In this document: positions 44,090 through 58,000 of the stretch, piece after piece
Layout of the letters: every line of letters begins with the position of its first letter
Numbering within the stretch: the first letter of the stretch is position 1
Assembly: GCA_021292165.1 (NCBI GenBank)
Contig: JAHFWL010000188.1
Coordinates: 62,001-126,000 of the forward strand
Reading direction: 5' to 3'
Source: Shinisaurus crocodilurus
Taxonomy: Eukaryota > Chordata > Lepidosauria > Squamata > Shinisauridae
Length of the DNA: 64,000 nt
Notes under the pieces: model-generated
What the model was told of the DNA's origin: nothing
Database searches by the model: none
What the model saw: the letters and a program-made list of their open reading frames with translations, nothing else
Program-made: the position numbers and the translations under genes

Positions 44090-47000
44090 CTGGAAGGGGG
44101 GGAAATAAGAGACACCATCTCCTCAGCAAATGCACTTTTAACACTGTAGGCGTCAAAGCAGGCACAACCCGCCCCAGCAAAGGAACACTTCTAATCAATA
44201 GTGGGGGAATTTAAACTAATAAAATTTAGGCCCAAAACATCTGGGGACCCAAGGTTGGAGAACACTGCCGTAGAGTGAACTGTATCCACAGCAGTAAAGC
44301 TGGGTGAGAGAGAAAGAAGCCTGCTTTTTCATCCCCATATCACAGCCAGGATTCCCACCCCGAAAGGGCGCTAGTTTTACTGCCACCCTCTTGAGTAGAA
44401 GAAAAGCTTGAGGCCACGAAAGGTACAGAAGACAGACCCACCTGGTAAGCAATATTATGGACGGTGACGTGGTGCATGGCAGCTGTGTCATGGCGGAAGA
44501 GAGCATTCAAGAACGCTCGGCTACACCTGTCAAGAGACAAACGAGGGTGTCCCCTTGTGACCCAGGGCCCGAGGAAGGTAACTTATACACCAAGGGCTAT
44601 GCAGAGTAAGGGCAGGAAACAACAATGCTTTTCCTTTTTAATGAAAGAAAGAAGCGGTGGGTTGTTCATGGTTAACAAAACTATAGTTTGTTAGCACGGC
44701 TGGGTTCAGACAACATGATAACCCCTGTTTCAACGGCAACCCAAATAAATACATAAATAATCTGATTCCCAACAATCCACAGTCCTTCAATTGTATGAGC
44801 ATTAAAAGAGGTGGTTGAACTCTGTGCACGAGCCACTGATCCCCGTTGCTATCTGGAGTATTCTGTACTATGCCATGGAGGGGATCATATTGGAATACCA
44901 TGCTGGGCTGTTCTGGCTTACTTGCGCAACTGATCTCGGACTGGCCGACGAGAACATATTATGCCAGTGCTTTCTCATCTGCACTGGCTGCCAGTCTGTT
45001 TCCGGGCCCGATTCAAAGTGCTGGTGCTAACATTCAAAGCCCTAAACAGCTTGGGGCCAGGGTATCTGAAGGATCATCTCCTCCCATATGTTCCTGCCCG
45101 GACACTAAGATCTTCCTCAGCGGTTCTTCTCCGAGAGCCCCTGCCAAAGGAAGTGAGGCAGGTGGCTACCAGGAGGAGGGCCTTTTCTGCTGTGGCACCC
45201 TGGTTGTGGAATGAGCTCCCCAAAGAGGTTTGCCTGGCGCCTACTTTGTATTCTTTCCGGCCCCAGGTGAAGACCTTTCTGTTCTCCCAGGCATTCCGCC
45301 CAGAGAGCTTCGGCTATTGGGCGGTATAAAAATGTATAAAATAAAATAAAATAAAATAAATAAATAAATAAATCATGAACCAGGGTTCTGCGGCCCACCC
45401 CGCACACCTCCTCTCCCTGCCGGCCCAGTGGCAGGGGTGGCCTGCTCTGCTCAAAGCTGTACTGCCAAAGCCCAGCGAGACAGGAACAGAGGCACAGCTC
45501 CCTTTCCTACAAGGACTCTGCTTCCTGGGCTTGTCCTTTCAAAGCATACCTCCTCGGGCCCTGAGACATGGATGAAAAATGATCTACCCTCCTGCTAAGC
45601 AGCCCATCTTCATATTACTCTTTGCCGACTCTGGAGGGGACTTAAATCATCTGTGATTTAAAAAAAAAAAAACAACTCATCCACTCCACCCCAGGTAGAC
45701 CGACCTCTGGCAGGTGGGGCAATCACAGTTCTCATCAATGGGTCGGAAGTCCTTGGCGTATTGCTTGTTCTTCAGCGGCAGGGAACCCCAGGGGACCAAG
45801 GCTGAACCAAAGCGCTGGAAGAAGAGCGAGGAAAGAGGTCAGCTGGTCTAGGGAAATACTCTCAGAACCCGTTTTGCTTCCCTGGCTTAATGGTGGCATT
45901 TCAAGCCACCTGATCTTCACAAACCTGTTCCCACCTGTTTCTGTTTCCTTCCACCAAGTGATGAAATGCCCCCCACCCCCAGCCTGTCCATTCCCAGTTT
46001 CCCCCACAGCCGAGGCAGCTACTTACAGCAGTCCTTGTGGGGAAGACACAGTCGAACATGTCGCAGCCCAAGGCTACACACACCACCAGGTCGGTCGCAT
46101 AACTTCAAGGGAAACAAGAGTGCAGAGAGGCGCGTCAAGCGATGAAGCAGCTTGCCCAGTCATTACCTACAAACACAGCCTGGCCCAAATCAGATTGTGG
46201 GGGCCCTTGTAGGACAAGGGTTTTGCATAGGCAGAACGAGATTACCACCTGACATCGAGATTATCACCTGACCTGGTGGGTGTCTCTTGAGTTCAAGTAC
46301 ACAAGGTCTTTGGTCACGAGACATAGTCTCAAGATGATATGACTCAGCAACCTTGGACAGGTTTAGCAGTAAACATGTTGATGAATAGGTTATACAACTG
46401 GGGTGAGTAATATCCTATTTATAGGTGTGGTGTGGGGCTAACACACTTGTTGATAGCTTCACTCCTCCTCTCACTTGCTGTCTTGCTCGTCTCGACTCGA
46501 CATGTCTCTTGTTCTGGACTTCACTTCATCTAGCCTTACCACTGGGGTATTGGATTTGAGTCTGCAATGATGTAGTGAGTAAGAGATGCATTGCTTGCCT
46601 TAATCCCATGTAATTGGGTCTTACAAATAAACTCTTTAATCTTTATTAACTGCTGTTATCTCCTCCTTCCGCCTGCGTGACTGGGACTGAGGGTCACTGG
46701 CTAGGGAAGCTTTTGAACCCGGGTCAGTCCAGCTCTCTCAGTAGGACAGGGATGAGAACATTTTTGTGGTAGCCTTGCGCCTCATAACTGCCTGAGCGCA
46801 GCCGCCCTGAGGAGTAGCCACAGGGGCTGGCTTGAATCACTCAAGCCATTCCACGTTTCAAACCAGAAAGTGGGGCGGTCGTGGCAATTTAGAAATACTA
46901 GGAGTCAGTCATATTGCCATGCTCCTGTTGGACCCCAAAGGAAAGTGATGGCCCCTGCACCAGCGGACTTGGTCTGAAGTGCAGCATTTGCTCCTACCCG

Positions 47001-50000
47001 ACTCCCATCAGATAACGAGGCTTGTTCCTGGGGAGATGATTTGTACTGAGGGTCACCATCCTCCAGAAGTGATCTTTGGCCTCACCACCACTCAGGCCCC
47101 CGATGGCAAAGCCCGGCACATCTCGCTTAGTCATTTCTAGCAGAGAAAGACAGGGAGAGTCTGTTAGAGCTGTAACCTCCTTCCGCCAGGGGAGCATCAC
47201 CCTAAGATGATGATGCTTAGGCAACTTGTGGACCTCCGGATGCTTTGGCCTAAAACTCCCAACAGCCCTGGCAAGCATAGCCACTGGAGCTGGCTCAGCT
47301 TGTCTGAGCGTGGAAAGCTAAGCAGGGTTAGGCCTGGTTATTCCTTGGATGGGAGACCCCTCCTCTAGTTTCCTGCATTGAGCAGGGGGTTGGACTCAAT
47401 GGCCTTGTAGGCCCCTTCCAACTCTTGTTGGAAACTGAACCTCTGGGGGAAAAACAAAGCTAAGCAACTTTGTACCAGAGGCTGCAGAATCGTGCTGTGT
47501 GGTTAGGGTAATAGAGAAAAAACGTGTGCTAGGCCAGTAGGTGAAAAAGCAAAACCACAAGTCAGTTTCTTTCAAACACAAAGCTTTACTTAAACTAGTA
47601 CTTGCAAAAACTATGAACAGATTAAAGAGTGATATATTACAAAAGTGAAAAAGAGAATAGCATGTCAGACAAAACAATTACAGTCATGACATACAAACAA
47701 ACTCTTATCATACAGAATGCTCTCTTACAATATATTTACCTATACTCCTTTTCTCCCAACAAGATTACAAAGACTTCACACACCTTATATACATTATGGT
47801 ACAGTCACGTGCTAAATGAGGTAATGCCAGCTGCATCAAGGCATGATGTCACCCCAGCTGCACACAATTTAGCTCGACCCTTGCTCCAGTTTTCCTGGAC
47901 ACAAAAAACTGTACCGTTCCCTTACTGGGCCAAAGGTGACACTTTGTTCAGTCCTGACCTTGATCAGGCCTGTTGGATTCTGTAACCTTCTTGCCCGAAG
48001 GCAAAACCTGAATATGTGAAACCCATATTCTAACAACTCTATGATCTATGAATGATGGGAGTTGTAGGTCAAAAATCTGGAGGGCCACAAGCTGCTCACC
48101 CCTGCCCTAGGACAACAGAACTGCCTATGGAAATCCCAATGGAAGCTTTCCAGAACTGCCACTGTGAACGTTGGAGGTATTTTTTATTTATTACCACCAA
48201 TGGAAACAATCCGCAGGTTCACTATCTACTCACTTTTCCCAATCTGTGATGAAAGTTTGCAAACATTCTTGGAAGTGATGCGTGTGTTTATAGAAGATCA
48301 CTCTTGCCTATGGTTCCTAGGATGCTACAGAAAAGGATAAGTGGTTGCCACTGGCAGAACCCTTCTGCAATTCTCCTGGTGCCTTTTCCGGCTTTTTATA
48401 AACAAAAGTTATAACGCATTGTTAGGAGAAAATGTCATTCTTAATATTATCTCTTTCATGCTCTATTAAAACACCACACCAGAACAATAATAGCGTGGGT
48501 TGTTTTTTTTTTAAAGTAAGTATGCCCTTTATTTATAATGCCACTGGATAAAACTGGCTTCCACTGCAACTAAAGCAGGGGAAGCAGAACCTCTTTTAGC
48601 CCAAGGGCAGAATTACATTTTGGAGAAGCTCTCAGGGGCTTCCACTGCAACTAAAGCAGGGGAACAGAACTTCTTTTAGCCCAAGGGCAGAATTACATTT
48701 TGGAGAAGCTCTCAGGGGCCATATTCCAGTGGTGAGTGGAGCTGAAGGCAAAAGAGGAGGGGCCAAAATACCAGCATATTTTAGCTTAAAGCTCTTACTG
48801 CCAGTAACGAAACCTTAGGAGAGGCACTTCAACCTTTTAGAGGGCCGACCCTCCCATGACGTGGGGTGAATCCCCGGCCTCAGGCAGCAAATCAGGAAGG
48901 GCGGAGGATACCGCACGCCTACCGCCAGGGGTCACGATGCCGCCCCCGCCGCCCTATGCCTCCCAAAGTGAGACATAAGGCAGACGGACGTATGCTCCGG
49001 AGAACCCCACTGGCCACTCTCCCGCTGCCGCAAATGCCGCAACAGGAAAGCAGCCATCGTTGTGGCTCCCCAGAGCGGCAGCAGCAGCTGCCACCATCAT
49101 CACCGCCCATCCTGTGCCTCACTCTGAGTGAGGCAGAGGCAGGCGGCAGCAAGAGAGGATCCGGCACAGCTCTCCGCAGAGGCCACCCGGCCCAAGTGCC
49201 TCGTTCTGAAGGGTCCTTTTTCAGACTGAGGCACGGGCGAGGAGCAGGCCCTGGGGACTGCCTGTGCTGCGACCTCCAGAGACCCCCTCCCCACCAATGC
49301 CTCGCTCTAAAAAGAAAAAACACCCTCAGAGTGAAGTATTGAGGGGAAGGTGGGTGGTGGCAGCTGGCAGGGCAGCGGTGCGCGCTCCCCCCCCGTCCCC
49401 AGCAGCGGCAAGCGGAAGAGGCTTGCACTCCGCCCCACCCCCGGCAGTGACACATGGCGGCAGTTTTCACTCCACCACCCCTGGCGGCGGCAGCAGGTCT
49501 TGCACTGGCCCCGACGGTTTAGAATAGGGGAAGAAAACTGCGCAAGAGCAGGGAAAGGGGGCGGGGCCAGGAAAGGGAGGGCTCTGCCATCTGGCGACCC
49601 CAGGAGAGCCAGACTTTGCTCCCGGGCCTGACATTCTGCACTTTAATTTATTAGGCTACCAATTAAAGCTTACAGCTCTGCTTGTAAGTTTCCTTATCTG
49701 TGAGTGAAGTTTTGCAAACTTTTTTGGCAGACCAATGCCAACAGAGATTGTTTGAAAAGCTTTGGTGCTAGCTTGTGCCTCAGTCAAAGGTATAGATGAG
49801 AAACCAGGGATGGGGACTTGGACTCCAGGACTCGACTCGTGAGTCGGACTGAGTCCCCCCTCTGACTCGACTCGGACTCAAGTCCCAATATTTTTAATGG
49901 GACTCGAGACTCGACTCGGGACTCGAGACCAAGGACTCATGTTCCAAAATCGTGTTCCTCAAATGCAACATGGATAGGTTTTAGGAAGTACAGCAAGTTT

Positions 50001-52014
50001 ATTTTTTAAAATCATTTCCCTAAAATGCAACCTTTCAGACATTTTGGGTTTGGCTGCCTCTGCCTGCCTGTTTGGGGTTCCCAGCCTCCTCTACCTGCCT
50101 GGTCTCTTCTTAACCAGTTCCACAGTTTGAATTGTCCAAGACAAACGCCTCTGCCTGCCTGCTTTGGGGTTCCCTGCCGCCTCTGCCTGTCTGGCTATTT
50201 TGGGTTTGTCTGCCTGGTCTGTTCTTGCCAAAATCAGTGGCAGAGTTTTGAAATAATAAGACACACTTGTGCCTAGAATTTATTTAAGCCACACATCTGA
50301 AATAGCCTTATTTTGTTGGGAAAACCCCCCATTGATTTTAATAGGGACTCGTGGAGTCAGCTTTGGGAGTGACTCGTGAGTCACCATTTTGGACCAAGGA
50401 CTCGGACTCAAGTCCAAAGACTCGTGACTCGACTTGTGACTCGAAACCAAGGACTCTTCAACATCCTTGTGAGAAACTGAGGCCAACAGAAGTTGACTGC
50501 CCAAAGGCCACCCAACCTAATTCCCTCTGGTCCTGTCCTTTAAATATCAAGCGGCTCAAAGGCAGGAACTATAAGCGTCTGAGGAACAAAGATCATGCAC
50601 AGAAGCAGGCTTACCTTCCAGACACTTGGTTCGAAGGGCAGGATCCAGCCCACCCTGGATAATAGCAAACAGATTCTGCTGGGTAGGCTTGCTGTGTGCA
50701 GCAATACATCTGTCCAGCCAGCGAATGGACCTGCAACACAATTCAGAAAAAGTGGCACGTGTGTCATACCACTCCACAGTCAGACATTACAGTAATACAA
50801 TGGTAGCTGCAAGTGCAGGCGCACCAAATCTATTTATTTATCTGATTTGGACCCCACCTTTCTACCGAGAATGGCACTCAAGGCAGCTTCCAGCATTGGT
50901 CATCCCAGAGGAGGCACCGCAGCTCATTGCCTCCTACTGCTTCGGGCATACACTCCAAGCAGGAGCTCGGCAGAGACACAATGAGCTAGGCTGACTCGGA
51001 ATCCAGCCATCTGGATCTGCAGCAGTGCCTCTTTGATTGTGCCGTGCCTCCCTCTGCACAGAGAAAATGAATGCCTTTCCCTTGTCAGCAATAGACAATG
51101 GCCGTCTTTCCCTAGTGCTGACCATTAGGCCGAGTCAGGGAGAGGGGTGCGGCCCTGGAGCTGGCAAGACGGATGGGGAACCATACTCTAGGCCAGGGCT
51201 CTCCAACCTTGGGTCCCCAGATGTTTTTGGCCTACAACTCCCAGCAGGCCCCAGAGAGCTTCGGCTATTGGGCGGTATAAAAATGTATTAAATAAATAAA
51301 TAAATAAATAAATGTGAGCAAGCATCTCGAAAGATAATGGCTGGGAGCAGCCAAGCTAGGCCGGCCAATGGCATCAGAAGGTAGACTGAGAGAACACACA
51401 ATGCAAACCTGAACATGGCTTCCTCCACGCGGGGGCCACTGACTGTGCTGCTGACCACATCGTCCAGCTGCATCATGATGTCAGACCCTGGGGAAGAAAA
51501 AAAAAAATTCCATGTGTGTTGGCAGAAGCGATCAGTTGGGAAATAGATGATAAGGAGACCTACATGTTAGGCTTCAACATTATTTAAACATTTATATCCC
51601 CACAACGTTTGCCCCAAAAGGCACCAAGGGAGGGCTCTCAGCACAATAAACCAGTACACAAACATAAAATAGCAAAATAAATTATGATAAAAAATAAGAA
51701 GTGTACAGCCTGCTTAGCCCCCATTCACCCGAATAGCTTTCTAGCAAAAACAGTTTTTGCCTGTCTCCAAAAGGAGTGGTTAACTAACCTAGCCTCCCAA
51801 ATTGAGTTGGAGCATGAAACAGGGCCTCAGGCGATGATCTGAGCATGCAAACGGGTTCATATGGGGGCAGGTTGTACCTAGGCCACTTACAGAGCAATCC
51901 AATACTCAAGATCAACTGGCTGAGGGGTCTTTGGATCCGGCGAAAGCTCCACTATGCTGGCAGAACACAACATGCGCCGCCGCCATGACAGATATGCTGG
52001 TAGAATGGCTAAAA

Positions 52015-52047
<33 letters not shown>

Positions 52048-55000
52048 TCCCCATTTCCCCAACATTGCATGGTACTGAGCTATGGGACTGGGGTGGGGTT
52101 AACCAAAATAAATTTCTCAAGCTCCTGCTGCACTTTCTGCCCTCCACTCAGTAGTCCCTTGTCAGGGTCGGTTGAAAGAAGCCTCTCAGAAACATCCCAC
52201 TATGTACCGACAACCTATGGAGCAAAGCACACTTCCAACGTTACGCTTGCTTGTACAACAAAACATTCTGAGCTTTTATAAAAATGTATGGGCTACTAAG
52301 ATGAAATTTTAATAGCCCAATGTTGATTGTCCCCCACAGAGCCGAACATACAACATGCTTGCTCCAGTTTGCGCCGGCCACATGGTTTCCCTGCATGCCG
52401 CAATGGGCACGGGAACAATGAGTGGGCGTATGTCCTTTATTCCGTAGGCTAAAGAACGTATTGGCGGGCGCTTTTTCTGGCTGGAACGGGCGCTAAGATT
52501 AATCACAGAATGTAGGTTTTTCAGGACACAAAATAATTTTTAAGAAATTAATGCTTCATTTTAGCTTTCCACTGAAGACTCAATATTAACGCAAAAAGAA
52601 GAGTCACTGATAAGAGTTAACATCTCGTGAACCGCTCAGCTAATTTCTGGGCTGAGTCATGCTGATGTTCTACATGCATCTGGCCTTTCTAAGGTAGTGG
52701 GGAAATAGCTGTGGCAAGAGAGAAGTGACACACACTGCTATGAAGCAGGAGGAAGCATCAGTCAGCTCAGCAGCTGGTATTACACAAGGCAGAATAGTTA
52801 CCAAGAGCATTCTGTATTTCGATGGATTTCTCCGGAGTCAGCAGAATTTCCTTGCCATCATAAGGAGAACAGAAGCGTACTCCCTCCTCGGTTACCTCAG
52901 AGAGCTCCACCAGCGAGACCATCTGAAACCCACCGCTGTCCTGCAGAGAAAGACTGACACCATGAGAAGAACGGAAAGACAAGAGACATTGTCTGCTCTG
53001 GTACTTTGGTCCCAATAGCAAATGCAATTTTGGGCTGCATTAATAGAAGTATAGCTTCCAAATCGCGGGAAGTGATAATTCCCCTTTACTCGGCACTGGT
53101 TAGGCCTCATCTCGAGTACTGCGTCCAGTTCTGGGCACCTCACTTTAAGAAGGACGTAGGCAAACTGGAGAGGGTTCAGAGGAGGGCAACAAGGATGATC
53201 AAGGGACTGGAAACAAGGCCCTATGAGGAGAGACTGAAAGAACTGGGCATGTTTAGCCTTCAGAAGAGGAGACTGAGGGGAGATATGATTGCACTCTTCC
53301 AGTATTTGAAGGGATGTCACACAGAGGAGGGCCAGGATCTCTTCTCGATCATCCCAGTTTGCAGGACATGGAATAATGGGCTCAAGTTACAGGAACCTAG
53401 ATTCCGCCTAAACATCAGGAAAAATTTCCTGACTGTCAGAGCAATAAGACAATGGAATCAACTACCTAGGGAGGTGGTGGGCTCTCCCACTCTGGAGGCA
53501 TTCAAGGTGCAGCTGGACAGACATCTGTCAGGGATGCTTTGACCTGGATTCCTGCATTGAGCAGGGGGTTGGACTCGATGGCCTTGTAGGCCCCTTCCAA
53601 CTCTACTTTTCTATGATTCTATTCTATGATCATCAGGAGAGCTAAGTTTCATATGACTGAGAGAAGGACTGGTACGGAGAACAGTTTGAGGTTAAAAAAA
53701 TATAATAATCTTTGTGTTCCACCTCTATTATTTGATCCACAGCACTGCTTTGCTTGAGTTAATCTGCACCTCCTTTCAACACTCCGGCAGCAAGTGGAAC
53801 TCTCATCCTCATTTCTATTCCTGATGAAGCAAATAGCTCAAACAATGTGCCCAAAGCCACCCAGAGAGCCGGTGGCAGAATAAAAGCCGGCCCTCACTCC
53901 CAACAGAGAGCTCAAACAGCAACGTATATTGCTCATCGCAGCAATTAATGAGCTAACATGCACCATTCCTTTTCTCTCAACACCTTCGGCAACAGAAACT
54001 TTTCAAAAGGAAAGGGGGTATCTGTTTTGTTGCAAATCTCCCAGCAGTCCTACATAATCTAAAAATAGCCCTATTTATTTTTTATTATTATTATTTATTT
54101 ATTTATTATATTTATACCCCACCTTTTTTCCTGCAAGGAACCCAAGGCGGCTTTCACAATCCTCCTCCTCCCACATTTTATCCTCACAACAACCCTGTGA
54201 GGTAGGTTAGGCTGAGAGTCCGTGACTGGCCCAAAGTCACCCAGTGAGTTTCATGTCCGAGTGGGGACTTGAACCCGGATCTCCCGAGTCCCAGTCCAAC
54301 ACTCTCACCACTACGCCACACTGGCTCTCACTGGCCCTAGATATGGAACATCTTAAAATAGCCCTGGATATGCAGCTTTCCAGTGCAAAGGTTCTACTTT
54401 TAACTGATGGGAAATATTTATATTCAGCATAAGACTTACCTAGTCCTCAAACTCTGGATAAATACAGATAACTATTTGCCAAGTGAGAACTTCTGCCAAA
54501 TGGCAAGGAGAATTTAACCATTCTCCTGTTTCCTCAGATTCTACTCAGATGCAAAGTGTGCTAAAAGTCTTCTCACTGTTTGGCAAGACAATACAGCCAA
54601 CTGGTTTACCAAGTGCTTCCATGCACATAACATAAATTACCACTTGACAAAAAGATCATCTTCGTGCTCTCCTGGATGGAGGCCATCACTCCGATGTCTG
54701 CCTCATAGTTCACTGCTTCTGGTTTCTGCCAACAGCTATATTCATACTTACTGTGAGCAAGTTCCGTGACCAGTTCATAAAGCCGTGGAGCCCTCCGGCT
54801 TTTTTCATAAGCTCGGGTCCCTAGAGCAAGGCAAAAGATGAGCATCAGTGCTGCTAGGGCCAAAGAGCCACTCCATTCCCACAGGTGATGCCAGGCATGA
54901 ATACGGAACATAGTCTATTTCAGTTGCTTCAACTCTCCTTACAGGAAACTGGCATATCACTCTGTGGTAAAGGCAGCAGCAGCAGTACAAAGTCATTACA

Positions 55001-58000
55001 ATCATTCAGACGTCCAGCATTCTGCCTGCAGCAATATCCAGCGCATGATGCTCCCAGCAAAAGGGCAGGCAGGGGTGAACAAACCAGATATACAGACTGC
55101 ATGAGAGCTGCTGTACTGTAGTGGCTATCAGATTAAGCTGTTAATAAGAAAGTCCCTGGTTTGAATCTCACCTCTGCCACAAAACTATTATGATGCTTTG
55201 GGCAAGCCTGTCTTTCTCAGCTGCAGTCACCGATCTGCAATATTTATTTTATTTTATTTATTTTATTATTAATATGGGGATAATGCTATCTTATGCAATT
55301 GTTGTACAGCATACAACAAGATCACGTGTGCAAAGTGTTTTGAAATTCTAAAGTACAATATAAATGTTAATTATTCCCCTCCTTCTCATGTTAAGCGTCT
55401 GAATATTTAATTATCTTGATCCATCCATATACCCTCTTGTACTTGGCACAGCTATTGGGAAACAATGAACTTTACAGAGCACAGAAATACATGCTGGCCG
55501 GGAGGAGGTATAGAGTTCCTTAGAACGGGAGAATGTGATGTGGAATTTCGGAACAGGAATAGGAGGCAGGGGATGATTTCACAGATTTCATAGATAGAGT
55601 TGGAACGAGCCTACAAGGCCATCGAGCCCAACCCCCTGCTCAATGCAGGAAACTAGAGGAGGGGTCTCCCATCCAAGTCATAACCAGGCCTGACCCTGCT
55701 TAGCTTTCCACGCTCAGACAAGCTGAGCCAGCATAAGCCACCATTGCACCATTATCTTGATACGGATGCATGGCCCTGTTAAATGTCTAAAAAACTGCCC
55801 AAAGTTAAAACTTTCACAAGAAATTGAATTAGAAAGAGAAGAAACTCCTCCTTTTGTGCCTATTTATTTAAAGTATTTTTATGTTGCACCTCAACCAAAA
55901 AGGCTCCTGGAGCAGCTTACATATAACCAGTGAAACAAGACATGACACACAAGGACAAAAGACATCATGGCAAGGGGGAGACCAGCCCGGTCCCATACAT
56001 CTGCCGAAGAAGGAATGCTCCCATGCCCCTGCCAGGATGATCCATGAAATCCATGCGACCCATGCCATGGTGCCACAAGCAGAAAGCTACGCTGGCTGGG
56101 GCATGCTGGGAGTTGTAGGCCAAAAACATCTGGGGGCCCAAGGTTGGAGAATACTGTGCCAGAGAACCAAGGGCCACTGGGAGGCTGCCCCCCTTGCCTC
56201 CCACTCCCAGGGATGTTGAAGAGTCCTTGGTCACGAGTCACGAGTCTTTGGACCCGAGTCCGAGTCTGAGTCCTTGGTCCAAAATGGTGACTCACGAGTC
56301 ACTCCCAAAGCTGACTCCACGAGTCCCTATTAAAATCAATGGGGGTTTTCCCCAACAAAATAAGGCTATTTCAGATGTGTGGCTTAAATAAATTCTAGGC
56401 ACAAGTGTGCCTTTTTATTTCAAAACTCTGCAACTGATTTTGGCAAGAACAGACCAGGCAGACAAACCCAAAATAACCAGACAGGCAGAGGAGACAGGAA
56501 ACCCCAAAGCAGGCAGGCAGAGGAGACAGGAAACCCCAAAGCAGGCAGGCAGAGGCCTTTGTCTTGGACAATTCAATTCAATTCAAACTGTGGAACTGGT
56601 TAAGAAGAGACCAGGCAGGCAGAGGAGGCTGAAAGGTTGCATTTTAGGAAAATGATTTTTAAAAATAAAGTTGCTGTACTTCCTAAAACCTATCCATGTT
56701 GCATTTGAGGGACACGAGTCCTTGGTCTGGAGTCCCGACTCGAGTCAGAGGGGGGACTCAGTCCGACTCACGAGTCGAGTCCTCGAGTCCGAGTCCCCAT
56801 CCGTGTTGCCTCCTGAGATAAAAAATCACGGCAAGGGGGAGACCAACCTAGTCCCCATACATTGGCCAAAGAAGGAACAGCTGCAGGGAGCTTGTTCTGC
56901 CTTTCCCTGCCGGGGTGGGTGGGGGGGTGTCCTATAACTGGGGTTTTCAGCCAGGGGGGAATTCCCGCCCAGGGGGGATTTTAGGGTTTCAGGGGGGGGG
57001 GGGAATTGGGACCACAGACTCAAACTGGTAGAATACTGACCTTTCTACAAATTACAATTCTACAGATTGTACATCATCTACAGGACACCACGCCTTATCG
57101 TATGGCACAGATTAAGTCAGACAATCTTGGAAGGGGGGGGGGGAGAATGACATTCTTCTGACATATGGTGAAGAGGGTGCGTGGGGCAAAAAAGGTTTGA
57201 GAACCACTGATCTATAAGAATCCTGTAACTAAGAACTGGTGCCTGAGTTCTGCTTTCTTCCTCCTCCCTCCGAATCCCTTTTCCTTTTGTGTCACGTCTT
57301 TTAGATGGTAACCCTGAGGGCAGGGACTGTTTTATTAATTTATTTATTTATTTATTTATTTAATACATTTTTATACCGCCCAATAGCCGAAGCGCTCTTA
57401 ATCTTGGTAAGCCACTCTGGGAACCCTTTTTTGGCTGAAAAGCGGGGGGGGGGGGGTAAAGATTCTGTAAATAAATAAATAAATAAGGGAAAAGGGAAGG
57501 AGGAGGCGGATGAAGCCTGGCTGGGGCCCAGTCAGAACTGTACTAAAATCCCGGGTTTCTGCTACTAGCAGTGTTCTCCAACCTTGGGTCCCCAGATGTT
57601 TTTGGCCTACAACTCCCAGCATGCCCCAGCCAGCTATGCTGGCTGGGGCATGCTGGGAGTTGTAGGCCACAAACATCTGGGGACCCAAGGTTGGAGAACA
57701 CTGATAGATTTCTAAGGACAGCCCTCACTTCCGTCCCGGAGGAAAAACACCCAGTCCTATCGATCCCGGAAACGCCCCGCGTCTCTGTCGCATAAAGTAC
57801 GAGTCTACACGGGGAGCGGATCTAGAGGCTCGACTCACGGGGCGCATGCCCAGATGGTACGTGTTGCCCAGGCACAGGCGGCATCCCAGCGCGTCCAGCT
57901 GCGTGGCGGTGAGGCCCTTCATGGTTCCCTGCGTGCCGACCGGCATGAAGACCGGGCACTCCACGGTGCCGTGCGGCAGCCGCAGCTCGCAGGCACGGGC

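Noticed and set aside
48866..49470. Opposed open frames of about 160-180 codons
   Set aside because: Low-complexity composition on both strands, no start context, splice or family support.
54606..54911. 101-codon minus frame overlapping QTRT1 exon 2
   Set aside because: Different frame from QTRT1; the real exon is 54752-54820 with matching splice sites.
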